A DNA stretch of 64,000 bases from Lonicera japonica (lineage: Eukaryota > Streptophyta > Magnoliopsida > Dipsacales > Caprifoliaceae). Both the position numbers and the translations under genes were made by a program. Positions within the stretch are counted from its first letter, which is position 1. Every line of letters starts with the position of its first letter. Below are positions 1 to 12,400 of this stretch, piece after piece. The notes below the pieces were generated by a model. It saw only the letters and a list, made by a program, of their open reading frames with translations, had not been told where the DNA came from and made no database searches. Where the stretch lies: contig JAKCWG010000894.1 of the NCBI GenBank assembly GCA_021464415.1, forward strand, positions 1 through 64,000, written 5' to 3'.

Positions 1-3000
1 TAATATAAAATACAAATAGAATAAATAAAGACAAAAGAGTGGCTTTTTCTTATTATTTTCCTTTTTTAGTTACCGCAATGACCAATAGTTTTATAATGTG
101 AAAAACCATCTCTCTCAAAAACTTAAGCTGTTACGAGAAGGAACCGTAATGAATATCATGCTTAACATATAACACAATATCTACAATATTATATAAACTC
201 AATACCAATTTCAAATTTTATGAAACTGTGTCAAACTTTTTGTATTACATATTTTACCCTTGTAATCTCTTTTAAAAAACATGTTTGCAAGAGGGTTCAA
301 ACATTGGATCTTTGACAAAATAATTTACTACTTAACCACTAAATCACTTAACATCTTTGTTTTATATTTTAGTTTGAATTAAATATATCTAAGTAGCACA
401 CCTATCGCGTGTGCATGTGATCTACTTAATGTTAATTGCATAAGACTTCGGTGACAAAAAACAAAAGACACTTCACTGCACTAGTATCTTACCAATAAAC
501 CCTAATTAATTAAGCCCATGGCTGCTATTCAAGCTTCTTTCTTATGCACTAGACCTCCCACCTAGCTTGATATGAAAGACATTAATTTGATGTCTAAAAA
601 TTAATTAATAATCTAAATTTTATAAATGTGTTACGTGGGTCCCATTGGATTGGAACTTACATGCATGAAATTCTAAGATAAGCAAAAAAAAAGTAATAGA
701 GATATAAAGTTCCTCAAGAAGAGTATAAATTCATTAATGGAGGTTTTTTCAATTGTTGCAATTGTTATTGAGATAAACGTACCAAGAGGAAGTTTTTGTG
801 ATGCGTTTACAATTATGCGTTCACTTATAAAAGTTTAGGATATGTTAGGTATTTTTAATATAGAAAATAATTATAAAAGACAATTATGTCAAATATAATT
901 TATGTCATACACATTAAGCCGTGGTTCAAGCGTTTAACTAGGGATATAATCTGTCTAGGGTTTTATTGTTGTAGATGATTGACTATAAATTTGAATGTCG
1001 GTTTTCTTGTAAAAAGATTGGGCTTGGTATCGGAAAAGAGGGGATGTGCTTTTGACTCTTAAATTAGGAAATGGACTCAGATCGGAAGATAGACATATTT
1101 TTTTGAAATACTTGGGCCCATTGAGGAGCCAAGCTTTTTTAATTTCAACACAAGATGGCCTGTAGGCTTAGACTTCAAATATCTGGTAAGAATAAAATTG
1201 AAGGACAAGTGGGATTTTGTGAAAAAAAAATTATCATGTCTTATAAATTGGACTTAATAAGATTTTTAAAAGAACAAATGGGCTTGTAAAGATCTAAGGA
1301 ATTAATAATGAAAGAAATCCCAATATAAGAGTTAATAGAAGATAAAGAAACGGAACTCTTGAAAGAGTGATTGGGCCCGTGAGAAAGTAAAGTGAACTCC
1401 TCGCCTCTAAAAGTTTGGACGCAACTAAGAGAGTTCGAATAAGACTCAATTTATTCTAATGAAATTGGACCAATCTCTTCATTAAAAATATTTTCAAACC
1501 CATGTGACTAGCTGCAAAAAATAAAATAGAGCCCATGTGATCTTAACTTCCCATGTGCACTTCAATTCTTTTTGTGTTTGCCTACTTCATTCTCAATTTA
1601 TTCATTGCAAAATCTCCAGCCACATGCCCCTAACCCAAAACCCTGTTCTTTTAATTCCTTGATAATAATGTTTCGGCAAAAAATTATGTTGCTTGTGTAG
1701 GTGTCTTGCTCACCTTCATCTTAGTGCATCTAGCTAATCTAGCTGGCAATACAAAATGAAAAAATCATAGCAGTATATATGTTCGCTAAACTGTCTTTAT
1801 TGCTTGTGTTCGATTTAAAATTTTATGGCAGCATTACATATTTTTCTATGCTTAACAAATGATTGAGCCAAAATATTGCATTTTTATACCTATTAAGATG
1901 GCCCTATTTGCATGAATTTCACGTTAATTATCCGAAATTGTTGAAATTTAAGTTATAATCATGAAATTGGATAATATGTTTGCTTTTAGTGCATTTTATC
2001 TGTTGTGATAAATTTAATACTAAGCTAAGCTCACAAATCGATTGATAATATAGCGCGCAAGAAAGGTTGATCCCACATAAACTCAAACAGTATGTTTTAT
2101 AATAACCTTGTTAATCTTTCACTAAACTCATAATCTAGCTAGAAAAGTTTATTCCCATAATCAAACAAATAAAATAAAGCAAATAAAATAAAACAAAGTG
2201 AAGTGAAGCAACTAAACTAAAGTAATGAAATTAAATTAAATAATATTAAGCAAGATAATAAAATTAATGAATTAATTAACTTGGGTTTCGGAGTCATATA
2301 TTAATATCATCTTCCTAAGAATTCATGCGCATAAACCATACTGTTTTCTCACAATAATTTGGTCTCTTGACTTTATTATTTGCGAAAAATAAAATCATTC
2401 AAGTTTAATTAATTTATAATAATCCAATTATAATTCTTCCACATCCAAACTTATTTATGAAGTCAAAACACACCCTATATCTGCTCTTAACAAATTATAA
2501 GGTGAATTCAACAAAAAATAATGAGAATTTAGCTTTATTTTTATCAATTAAAATAGGCATCCTATAAGAAGAATTGAATTTAACATTAGATCATTAAATT
2601 AGTAAAATCAATTGGCATGAATACGTGCAATATGAAAAATTAAATATACTCGTCCTAACTCTAGTACAAATTTTCGCTAGTATGAAATAAATTAAATAAA
2701 CAAAAAATAATAGAGTTAAAGTAAATTTATTTGACATTAAATTAAAGAATTAAATCTCCAATCTTAAAACCTTGAATGAAACAAAAAGTAATAAAAAAAA
2801 ATTAAGAAAAGAGAAGAGAGGAAGGGCTCAGCATTGTTGTATTTGCTGTGCAATGCCTCCTCAATTTGCTGCAAGAATTTCGTTCTTCTAATAGGTTTAG
2901 GAATTATGGGCCTATGGTTTTTTTTAATGAAAGGCTTAGACTTTTTTTAAATAAATTGGGCTTTGAATGTTGCATATAGGCTGCTTCTACTTAAAAGTTT

Positions 3001-3290
3001 ACTAGGCATATTGATTTAGGTTTGGCTGAATGGGCTTGGGCCCATTTACTTGAACACATGTTGTTGAATTTTCGTCATTTTAAGTTGTTGAGTTTTGCAT
3101 CACAATTTCGGACCTCGAGATAACTAAATTTGAAAAAGTGTTGAACTATAAAGTTGTAGCTCTCGAAATTCTACTTAAAATAAGCTCAATAATCACATAA
3201 TTTGGACTTTCGACTAAAATGCGTCCAGAAGTATTAAACCACTTTGGGTATTATCATTTACTTTAATTTCTCTATTTTTCTCTATCTTCT
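1..3290. other. AT-rich intergenic DNA, no gene recognised
   Basis: No open frame of note and no recognisable domain on either strand. The stretch is AT-rich with scattered GGGCCCA-type motifs around 1110, 1370 and 3040. It looks like decayed repeat DNA, but I could not assign a family. Confidence 0.5.
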
Positions 3291-3377
3291 ATAATTCGTT
3301 TCTAACACCACCCATTTTAGTCAATCTAAGATGGTTAGTGACACTCCAGGCCTTGATTGTGGGTGGTGTCTTACTAA

Positions 3378-3845
3378 TTAGGCGGGGGTGTTACAAAAAC
3401 CGTCAAAAGCACCTTGGTAATCTGACAGAGTCGGATATCCTGGCAAACCTACATCAGTCAAAAAAGCACTATGGTCTGAAAGATTCCCGGTAGTCAGAAG
3501 GATTTTATGTGCAGCTTCTTCTGCCGACATGAGGAACCCTAAAAATCCTCCATATGAAGGATATGCCAACAAATCAAAATTGATTGGAAGAACCTCATAT
3601 TCTGGAAGATTCTCAGTAGTCGGATTAATATTCGTGCAACATTTTTTGCCAACGATAGGAGCCCTGAAGAACCTCTAGGAGGAGCAAAAGAAAAGCATGA
3701 GTAGTATTGGAAGACTCTCCTAATTGAGCCTCTAACGCCATCACCCGTAATTGCGAAGCCTCTAATACTGTCACCCGTGATTGTAAATCTTCCACCTTCT
3801 GTTCAAGAGAAACAATGAGCGCAGTACAACATTTACTGGGATTCT
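3378..3845 (-). pseudogene. degenerate coding fragment with coiled-coil stretch
   Basis: The minus strand keeps two pieces of apparently once-coding sequence. At about 3,680-3,820 one frame reads a heptad-rich stretch (SLEQKVEDLQSRVTVLEA, then LRVMALEAQLGESS), as expected of a coiled coil. At 3378-3572 a 64-codon frame begins MLAYPSYGGFLGFLMSAEEA. The coiled-coil part is itself a short internal duplication: the CGGGTGA..TTAGAGGCT unit occurs twice. I do not recognise the family. A retroelement-derived or captured host fragment is possible. The GC content is higher than the surroundings, which supports former coding function. Confidence 0.3.
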
Positions 3846-4304
3846 CGACTCTCGCCTTAACTTTAAAAAGAAATAAATTGAGAGTTTCAAGATATTAATG
3901 TTTGGGAATATTTTTCAAAAATTTACAACATTCTTTACCACGAAAACAGTGAAGATTGTGTGATAATCCTCACGACTAATCATATCCCGAAAAATTTGTG
4001 CATATTCACACCATGGCAGATATCCCTCGTGTCTGTGAGCACAAGCAATACAAGAAGAACCTGCAGAACGGAAGATGCTCGGCATACTTGTGATTTACTT
4101 TTCTTTCCTCATAGGTACCCCCCCCCCCATAAAAGCTTGAAGAAGAAGAAGAAGAAAAAGGCTCTTGAGGGATATAACAAGAAAGAGGGGACAAGACAAT
4201 CTAGCACTGAAAGAATCCTGAAGACGAAAAGCTGTCTTCTTAAAAAGTCAAAATATACAGCGCCCCCGCGTGTATCTAGAATCCAGCGCCCTCGCACGGT
4301 TTAG
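3846..4304. other. intergenic, low-complexity tracts
   Basis: No gene supported. It holds a C-run near 4118, a (GAA)n tract near 4138-4155 and a short repeat around CGCCC at 4260-4290. Open frames here on both strands are by-products of these simple repeats. Confidence 0.4.
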
Positions 4305-4599
4305 ATCCCTTTTGATGTTGTCATAGAGGAAAAAATGTTTTTATGGTGTTGGTGTTGTGGTAAGATTTTAAATGCTTTAAACTGACTTTAAATACTTTTC
4401 TACATTCATACTTTTGAAAGTTTTATTTAAAAAAATAAAATAAGATTTTTAAAACTATCTCAAATATTTGCAATACTTTTTAATTGTTATCTTTGCATAA
4501 ATTGAAGAGGAGCATATTATTTATTTACATTTATATGCTATTTATGCTTATTATTGTTAACACACATTAATTTATCGTCATCATTAAAAATGGGGAGAT
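4305..4599 (+). mobile_element. SIRE/Maximus-type Copia, 3' internal remnant with polypurine tract
   Basis: The stretch opens with TTTTGATGTTGTCATAGAGG, which resembles the DGTTGTCAAAGGGGGAGA-like sequence found downstream of the coding region in plant SIRE-type Copia elements. It ends in AAAAATGGGGAGAT, a good polypurine tract, directly against the LTR start at 4600. No gag-pol sequence remains upstream, so this is the 3' end of a truncated element. The family assignment rests on remembered general features of SIRE elements. Confidence 0.6.
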
Positions 4600-6131
4600 T
4601 GTTGACCAAATGTCTTAATCTTATTTTGATAATAACAATAAATCAATCATGTGTAATTTAACATGTTTCTTGTTATAAGTATATAATTCATTTACTTGGA
4701 ATATTTAAGAAAAACTTGACAATGATCACTCTTTCACTATTCGATCATTGGACAAGATAAGGAAGATAAACTATCTCAATGCAAATCATGAAGTACAAAG
4801 GATTAAAAGACTATATGAAAAGTTTCTAGGAAAAAGTTTCAAGTGAAGATCAATTCGAAGAATCAAATCAAAGAATTCGAAAACTCGTTAATTCAGTAAT
4901 TGAGTAAGTGCTTAAGATTTATGTAAAGTTACTTTACTGATCAAATCCTTGTAGCTTAAACATATTCATGCATCTTTTAAAGATTGATTCAAACAAGCTT
5001 GAAATTGAATTTCTTTGAAAAACATCATTTTACGAAGACCGAGTTTCAAAATAAATTCATATTAATTTTAAATGATCATATTTTAAGCTCTCATAAAAAT
5101 AGGTATCTTAGAAACATATCCTTAAGGTTCAAAAATCATTAGAATTGTATTTGGAACTAAATTGCTAAAATGTATTTGGAACTAAATTGTATTTGGCACA
5201 GTTTTAATCTAACAGTCTGATGGAGGCCTTTTCGGACTTCGATTACTTTGAAATTTTTACAATAGTTAGTTAGACAACATCTCTTAGCACTTATTACCAA
5301 AATTTGAACATGATCCAACGATTGGATTAAGAGATATGATCAAAACAAATGGAATAAAATATGAATTTTTGGTCAACAAAACTAGTCGTTGGAAAATTTG
5401 AAAATGTCTACTTTTGAACCAAAAACCTTTCTTAATCACCCCCAACGGCTATATACTTTTGCAAGGTATATATATGAGGTCCTAGACATGTTTTAACACA
5501 CCTTGAATCATTATAATACTATATTCTTCATCAAGTTCAAATATTCCAAACATTTTTTGATCAATTTTTCATCTTTTGAGCCATATATTTTTATCAAAAT
5601 TTGATAACTTCTGGTATGAGCTATTTTTCATATCTTGTAAACACTTGAGAATTATTGTATTGTGTGTGTATCACAAAACATATCATTCTTATTTCAAAAG
5701 AGAGTTTGTCTCTTTGTAGAGCAAGAGAGCATATCTTGTGAGAAGTGTATTGGGTATAGCTACATTGTGAGTGTTGTGTGCATAACAATATTTGTATTGA
5801 AGTTTGATTTTCACCCGAAGAAGATTGAATAGTGAAAATTCTCGAGAAACTAACCGAGTGGGGATGTATAGTTTAGGAAACCGAACTGCGAGAACAAAAC
5901 GTCTTGGGCTTTAATCAGTTTAATCTCTCTAACTCAAGCTTTTTATTTACTTGCAATTATAATTGCTCTATTATTGCTTGTGTGTTGAGATTGCTTGATT
6001 AAATTTGGATTTACTTAATAAATTTGTTTAGCTGAATTTTATTGCTTAGACATTTTCAAAAACATTTTTAATTTCGTTTTTAATTTGAAAAACCCTATTC
6101 ACCCCCCTCTAGGGTCATTATTTAATCAACA
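4600..6131 (+). mobile_element. Copia (SIRE-like) 3' LTR, 1.53 kb
   Basis: It begins TGTTGACC right after a polypurine tract and ends AATCAACA, so the ends are the inverted TGTTG/CAACA typical of plant Copia LTRs. The 3' part has the CCTATTCACCCCCCTCTAGG motif seen in SIRE-like LTRs. No second copy of this LTR was noticed in the window, so it is one end of a truncated element. The target-site duplication cannot be checked because the 5' end is missing. Confidence 0.75.
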
Positions 6132-6544
6132 ACTGTTTAATTGTTATAATTTAGATCTTAATGATTTAGATTTACCACTATGACTACCAAGAAAATCTTA
6201 AGACCATGAAGAAAAAGTTCCAACGAAGAACAATACTTGAAATAGTATATATATATATAACAAGTGGAGAAAGATTGTGTTAGGGCGACTGAAGGCCCGC
6301 TTCTTAGGATTAGATACCAAAAAAGAGCATGAAAGCAATCTAAAATTAAAAGGGCACATGAGTTTATAACTCAATGGCAAGTGCAACAATATTTACGTAT
6401 GATAAAGACGAAGTAGGCAGGGGGTGCTGAATAGGGCCTCGGAGCCGTTGTACCAAGCTACGCACATGAGTGCTCACGACAAGGTTGAATGGGGTGTAAA
6501 GGTATTAAATAGGTGCAGTGCTAGGTATGGGTGTGAGAAAAAAT
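6132..6544. other. short intergenic piece, possibly decayed 5' part of the NB-ARC relic
   Basis: The sequence around 6420-6500 is GC-richer and reads GLGAVVP..YAHE in one frame, which could be a ruined P-loop region ahead of the NB-ARC fragment. Stops interrupt it. This is a suggestion only. Confidence 0.25.
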
Positions 6545-6860
6545 GTCGACGAAATGGTGGTCCAGTTGTCAAATGTCAATGAAATTGTCAAAAATGAGCT
6601 GGGGGAGATTAAAAGGAAAAAAATGTATTTAGTTGTATTAGACGATGTACTGAATCAAGATCGTGATAAATGGGAGTGCTCAAGAAAGGTTTTTTAAGGC
6701 TATATGATTCTTATAGAAGCAAGAATATGGTAAACTGACATGCAGTCAAGATTTTGTTCCAATCGTGCCAGCATTTTATATTTATCATTTGGAAGTTCTC
6801 CTACAAGACAATAGCTGGATCATGTTTAACTAGAGATCAATCGCAGAGTTGAGCAACGGA
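6545..6860 (+). pseudogene. NB-ARC (NBS-LRR resistance gene) fragment
   Basis: From 6545 one frame reads VDEMVVQLSNVNEIVKNE and then, across 6629-6675, the kinase-2 block MYLVVLDDVLNQDRDKWE, whose hydrophobic run followed by DD and W matches CC-NB-LRR proteins. Further on, near 6780-6830, YHLEVLLQDNSWIMF matches the RNBS-C block (usually YxLxxLxxxxSWxLF). Stops and frame changes lie between and after these blocks, and no LRR follows. An intact protein would be an intracellular immune receptor nucleotide switch. This piece is a relic beside the Copia LTR, possibly moved with repeat DNA. Confidence 0.7.
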
Positions 6861-7059
6861 GAAGCAGAATATGGTGGCTTTCCATGAAATAAGATAGCCA
6901 ACAGATTACTAATTAGTAATTAGTAATTAGTGATAACAATGCTTAAGACAGTCAACCTAACGACTCTAGAAAGTCTTTCGATCTAATGATTAAGAATATA
7001 CAATATTAATTTAAATTCGCTTAAATTATTGTATTAAAATTTGAAATGTCATATCAACT

Positions 7060-7265
7060 CATACCCAAAACATACATATAAACAAATTATACCCAAAGCA
7101 TACACACAAACAAATATACTTTCACCTTTCTCTCTTATCAACTTTTCAAAAAGAATTTAAAATATCATAACTTTGAATCCAAAAATCAAAATTTAATAAA
7201 ATTTATATATTTGAAACATAATCTTCAAAAACTATAAAACAAGATGCATTGCGACCAAATAATTA
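7060..7265. repeat. Tourist-like MITE fragment
   Basis: The stretch with CATAACTTTGAATCCAAAAA, then AACTATAAAACAAGATGCAT and TGCGACCA resembles the interior of the MITE at 58,118-58,437 (CATAACTTTAAATTCAAAAA, CTATAAAACAAGATCTAT). No complete ends were seen, so this is a partial copy. Confidence 0.4.
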
Positions 7266-7282
7266 TTTGTAATTTTCTATGT

Positions 7283-8634
7283 ACTAGTTTTTGTGCATGT
7301 GCGACGAACGTGATTTTAGTGTTTAACAAAGGTCATTAATTAAGTCCATTAATAAATACGTACATACTAATAATTGAATAATTAGTATGAAATAAAAAAT
7401 AATAACAAATAAGGAAAAACATAGTATCAAGTGTAAAATTTAATTAATAATTATAAAAAATCATATAATCGGTCAACTATAGAAAAATGTTATAGATACA
7501 TGATAAAATTTGTTGTGTTGAATTTTTTTTAGTACATAGATGGCCAAGCAGACTATTGATAAGATATGTAAGAGAGTAATGTATTTTTAATAAGTTTTTA
7601 GAATTGGTAGATAATTAATTTTACTAAACGTATGTGAATTATTATGCACAGTACTACACAATAATATAACATTTATTTAAATAGTAGATTGTATAGCTTG
7701 GTGATGTATAACATGAATATCATGAATGTCTTATCGAGCCACATGTACAATATATTCATTTGTTTTGTTTTAAACACTATGTAATTATAAATAAACAAGT
7801 AAGTTTAAAATATATAAGTTAATATTAAATAGCTTTGTAATTTTAATACCGTCTATTAAATAGCTTCCTTATTGTTAGAGTTTATGTTGAATTAGGTGTT
7901 TTGAATAAAACTTCTATATGACTTTATAACAATGACTTTATAACAAACTTTCCAAAAACGAGACTATTTAATATATCATGTTAAAATTGTAAAACTTTTA
8001 GTGTGAAGTAGAGTTTCATTCCAAAACTCACCATAAAGGTATACGTATTAAACTTTATTTTACTTGATTGTTTTTAATATTATAATAAATTAAATTTATA
8101 TTAGTTTATATATTCTAAAAGTTATTTTTTATTTGTTTAAACATAACGATATCAATTTAACGTTTATTGATAGTTCAACGAATTTGTACAAGTTCTAAAG
8201 GGTTTTGCAATGGTTTTAAGTTTAGAGTTAGACAAATTCTGTGCAAGAAATGCCAAATTTAAAAGTTGAATATACGGTTAGGATTTTCTATTCATGTAAT
8301 TTAAGTATTCATGTAGTTTAAGACTTATATACAAGTAAAATATATTACTCTATTATATATCTGACTAAGAGTTTAATCGGATAACTACGTACTAAAAAAA
8401 TTTAAGGCAACAATTTTTTTCATGTATCCACAACGTTTTTCTATAGTTGACCGATTACATGATTTTCTTATAATTATTAATTGAATTTTATACTTGATAT
8501 TGTATTTTGTTTATATATTATTATTTTTATTTTATAATAATTTTGAATTCTTATAACATACATATTTATTGATGGGCTTAGTAACATTTGTCAAACACTA
8601 AAAATACGTGCAACGCCCATGCACAAAAACTAGT
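7283..8634. mobile_element. 1.35-kb DNA element with ~240-bp terminal inverted repeats
   Basis: The left end reads ACTAGTTTTTGTGCATGTGC and the right end GCCCATGCACAAAAACTAGT, reverse complements apart from a few changes. The match continues inward: TCGGTCAACTATAGAAAAA at about 7470-7490 pairs with TTTTTCTATAGTTGACCGA at about 8430-8450. The arms are therefore about 240 bp with a core of about 850 bp that encodes nothing recognisable. It looks like a non-autonomous long-TIR transposon (Mutator-like would be the usual guess). I could not find a convincing target-site duplication. Confidence 0.65.
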
Positions 8635-8666
8635 TAATATAAAAATTATATATATAATTTTTGTAC

Positions 8667-9076
8667 GGGGAATGATCTTAAGAGGACTAAAGAATCTTAA
8701 GAAGACGAACTTTTTGATATTTAAATGCGGACTAATCAATTTGAGAGGGCAAACAAATGAATTTTTAATAAAACTTGGCGAAAATGATCTCCATGAATAG
8801 GAGATCATCTTTACCAAATTTTATTGAAAAATTTAATTAAGAAGAGGACTAACTGAAAAATTAATATATATGTGCTTTTTTGGCCGTTAAAATTTAAAAT
8901 ATTTAGCTAACCTACTTTTTGATTAAATTTTTTGATTAAATTTAGTAGAGATGATTCACTAATCAAAAAAATTATTTTCATCAAATTTCATAAAAAAAAA
9001 TATTTTTTCACCCTTTCAAAATAATTAATTCACATTTATTTTATATAATATTTAGTAGAGATGATTCGCTGCCCCA
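8667..9076. repeat. Mutator-type foldback MITE, copy 1
   Basis: The element begins GGGGAATGATCTTAAGAGGA and ends GATTCGCTGCCCC. It shares with the copies at 27,755 and 51,629 the marker blocks AACTTGG(C/T)GA, GATCATCT..ACCAAATTT, TTGATATATATGTGC-like and GCCGTTAAAATTTAA. It is largely self-complementary. It lies immediately upstream of the CHY1-like gene, and its right half holds a TATATAA sequence. Confidence 0.6.
9042..9048 (+). promoter_or_regulatory. possible TATA box of the CHY1-like gene, inside a MITE
   Basis: TATATAA lies 322 bp before the ATG, in the right end of the foldback MITE. It is followed by a pyrimidine-rich stretch (9083-9130) that would suit a plant transcription start and 5' UTR. 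No better TATA was seen closer to the ATG. This is inference, and a TATA-less promoter is equally possible. Confidence 0.25.
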
Positions 9077-9316
9077 TTCTCTCATTTCTTATTCTCACCG
9101 CTCCCACACAAATCCTCTTCCATAGACCCACACAGCTGCACGCCGTTCCACCTCCACTTCCCACGCTGCCACATCACCCTCTCCTCCTCAGCTACCGATC
9201 CGAGGCCTCCTAATTCGGGTCGGGCCGGGTCGGGTCTTCAAGACACTTTTGCGGGGCGGGTTTGGGCTGTATCTAACTTCTTGGTCGACTCTCACCGCAA
9301 AACAAAATCGACGATC

Positions 9317-9336
9317 GACCGACCGACCGACCGACC
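9317..9336 (+). repeat. (GACC)5 microsatellite in 5' leader
   Basis: Five GACC units sit 33 bp before the CHY1-like ATG, probably within its 5' UTR. No in-frame upstream ATG that would extend the protein was seen. Confidence 0.7.
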
Positions 9337-9369
9337 AGCCAAAGGCTTTAGAGTGAGCAAAGAAAGAAG

Positions 9370-9402
9370 ATGATCACCTCTAACAGTACCGAAATTGATC
9401 AG
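9370..9402 (+). CDS. CHY1: CHY1-like exon 1 (residues 1-11)
   Basis: It encodes [11 protein letters not shown] and ends CAG followed by donor GTTGTC. The phase is 0. The N-terminus is not conserved in the family, so this exon is placed by splice fit and by the leader-like sequence before it. Confidence 0.7.
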
Positions 9403-12400
9403 GTTGTCTTTTTAGCATTTGCTACATTCGCGAATTTATTTATGTTGTTGTGTAATATATATAGTTATTTATTTATGTATGTGCTTCAATTGTTACCATC
9501 AAATTTTATAAAATTTTGAGAACATGTAATTCTCCCCAATCTTCAATTATGTTCCAAGCAAGCGGATTATGCTGTGCATAAATCCAGTTTCCACTGTTTG
9601 GGATTAATTTGATAATAACAGGCCTTGGAATGATTTCATTGTTTGGGACCTTGTAATTCAAATTCCTCCACTGGAGGGTTGTTTGATTGCTTCTCTTAAG
9701 CCTGAATTTGAATGCATTCATATTCTAGAGGTGTAAAAAGTTCATTTTTTTGTTAAGTTTTAAGAGGTAAGGTGTTCTTGCCTCTACCTCTGAATGGAGT
9801 TTGAAATTTCTAAACTAAACTTTTGTTCCATGTTAAAGTGTTTTTCCAGACAAATTATGAGTTCTAAATGGTTAAATTAGCTTTTATTTTGGTATTTTCT
9901 TTTTTAATCAGAAACAAAACGCTTTTATTAAAATCTACTAATCAAAGCAATACAATGGTGATTACATCATTGGTGAACCAGCAGTCCACCAAAGCCCCTC
10001 ATGATATGACAAAAAAACTACACACAACGAAACACAAATATCACAAAAAGATCAAATCGACAATTTTGTGCCAAAGCCACAGCCACCGCCATCACTGGAC
10101 AGCCACACCCCAATTCTAACATAATTCTGAGATTGATAGGTTTCCAAACAGATTTGAAGAGCTAGCCCCTAGTGATGCTAACTGTTTGATTTTACTCCAA
10201 ACTTCAGCGGCATCAGAAGATTTGTCTTCAAATACCCTAGCATGTCTCTCCTGCCAAATGCACCATGCTAATGCCAAGCAGCAGCATCTCCACAACAGTT
10301 TTGACTTCATTTTATTCCCTCTGAACTGCCATTCCATACCTAATAGGTCATGCCATGAGCTAGGCATAGCTCCAATCACTTCAAATTCCTACCTCACCGT
10401 ATTCCACATATAGCTAGTGAAGCTGCATTGTACTAGAATGTGATCAATGTTCTCTCTCCTCTTTTTGCACAAAATACACCAAGACGGGGACATAGCTAGA
10501 TTAGGCCTTCTTTTTTGGAGTAAGTCATAAGTGTTGAGACTGTTCCATGAGGTCAACCAAGCAAAAACTATCACCTTCGGAAGGATACCAACTTTTCATA
10601 TAAATCTGCGGGGGTCCAAGGGTGAATTGATGAGCAAGTGAAAGAAAGATTTGCAAGAAAATATCCCTGGTATATTCAGATGTTGCATTTCTTTTTTTGA
10701 TTCGAAACCAAACGCTTTATTAAAATTAAATAATCAAAGCGTTACAAAAATGAGTAAATTATTGGTGAACCAGCAGTCCACCAAACCCCTAATAATATCA
10801 ATCTAACTGAGGGACAACTAGAAAATATCAACAAAACAACTCTAAGTACATCTCCATCATTGGATAGCTGCACCCCAATTCGAACAAAAATCAGATATGG
10901 AAAGGTTGACAAATAGATTAGAAGAGCTAGCCCAAGTAGATGATAACAACTTGATTTTAAACCAAACTTTCAGCAGCTTCATTGTATTTGTCTTCGAATA
11001 CCTTAGTATTTCTCTCTTGCCAAATGCACCATGCTAATGCCAAACAAAAACATCTCCACAGCAATTTGGACTTCTTATTATTCCTTGTAAACTGCCATTT
11101 CATACCCATGAAATCATGCCATGAGCTAGGCTTGGCACCAATTGAACCAAATTCCTCCCCCACCTTGTTCCACATATAGCCAGTGAAATTACAATGTAAG
11201 AGAATGTGATCAATGTTCTCTCCTTTCTGTTTACACAAAATACACCAAGAAGGGGAAATAGCTAAATTAGGCCTTCTTTTTTGGAGAATATCACAAGTGT
11301 TTACTCTCTTCCAAGAGGCCAACCAAGCAAAAATTTTCGCCTTTAGAGGGATACTAGTTTTCCGTATAAAATTGTGGGGCACAGAGGTGGGATCCTGTGG
11401 TGAATTGATAAGCAAATGAAAGAAGGATTTGCATGAGAATAAACCTGATTTCCCAATATCTAGAATCTCGTTTTGTTCTAGACACCTTTGAATGAGAAAT
11501 CAAACCCAACAATTCCAAGAATTCCCCAATTCCCCTCTCATATAAATTTCTACAAAATTCTAGATCCCATGAGAGAGAATCCTGATGATGCCAACGAATA
11601 ACTAATGCAATTGAATTATTAAGATTAAAAGAAATGCTATACAACCTAGGGTAGAGAGAGAGGCAAGAGAAGAATTACCGACCCAACTGTCTTCCCAAAA
11701 TCTTATGGAGTTGCCCATTCCCACCTTAAGTCGAGTGATTGATTTAAATTTTTCAATACCGGTAGAGATAGCTTTCCAAGGGTTTCTACGAGTGCTTCTA
11801 ATAACCATGTTTGTATCCCATCCATTTACGTTAATGCCATACTTACTCTTGATAATTAAGCACCAAAACGAATTTTGTTCATGGGGAAATCTCCAAAGCC
11901 ATTTCCCTAACAAAGCCGCATTCTTAAATGCAATGTTACCAATACCCAACCCACCTTTTATCGTTAAATGCAATGTTACCAATACCCAACCCACCTTTTA
12001 TCGTTAAATGCAATGTTACCAATAACCAACCCACCTTTAGAATGTAGACAAACAATTTTTCGAGATTCAAACTTTAGACTTCAGATTTGGACAAGAAAAC
12101 AAACACACCCTAAGCTTGATGATGCTTCTTGGTTAAGTTGGAAGATGGTTTTCTTTCTCTAGAAACCTAAACTTATGGAATTTATAATTGGTTTGATAAC
12201 ATCCTTTACATTTTCTAATCTTTCTCTATGAACAAATAAGATTAGGGTATGACGCTAGGTTCTCACTTATTTGGTGCACCAATTGACTGTAAAATTGCCT
12301 ACCTTGCCAAAATTAGAAAATTGTTGTTTTAAATTATTTTCTTCAAATCCAAACTCATATTTAATTTTCTTTTCTTGGCAGGTTTTGGTAGAGCAGAATT

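Noticed and set aside
3960..4304. 114-codon plus-strand ORF with a lysine run
   Set aside because: The lysine run is a (GAA)n/(AAG)n tract and the frame has no family signal. Minus-strand frames there are its complement.
9506..9721. 71-codon minus ORF in CHY1 intron 1
   Set aside because: No recognisable domain and no continuation in neighbouring frames. It lies outside the L1 copies.
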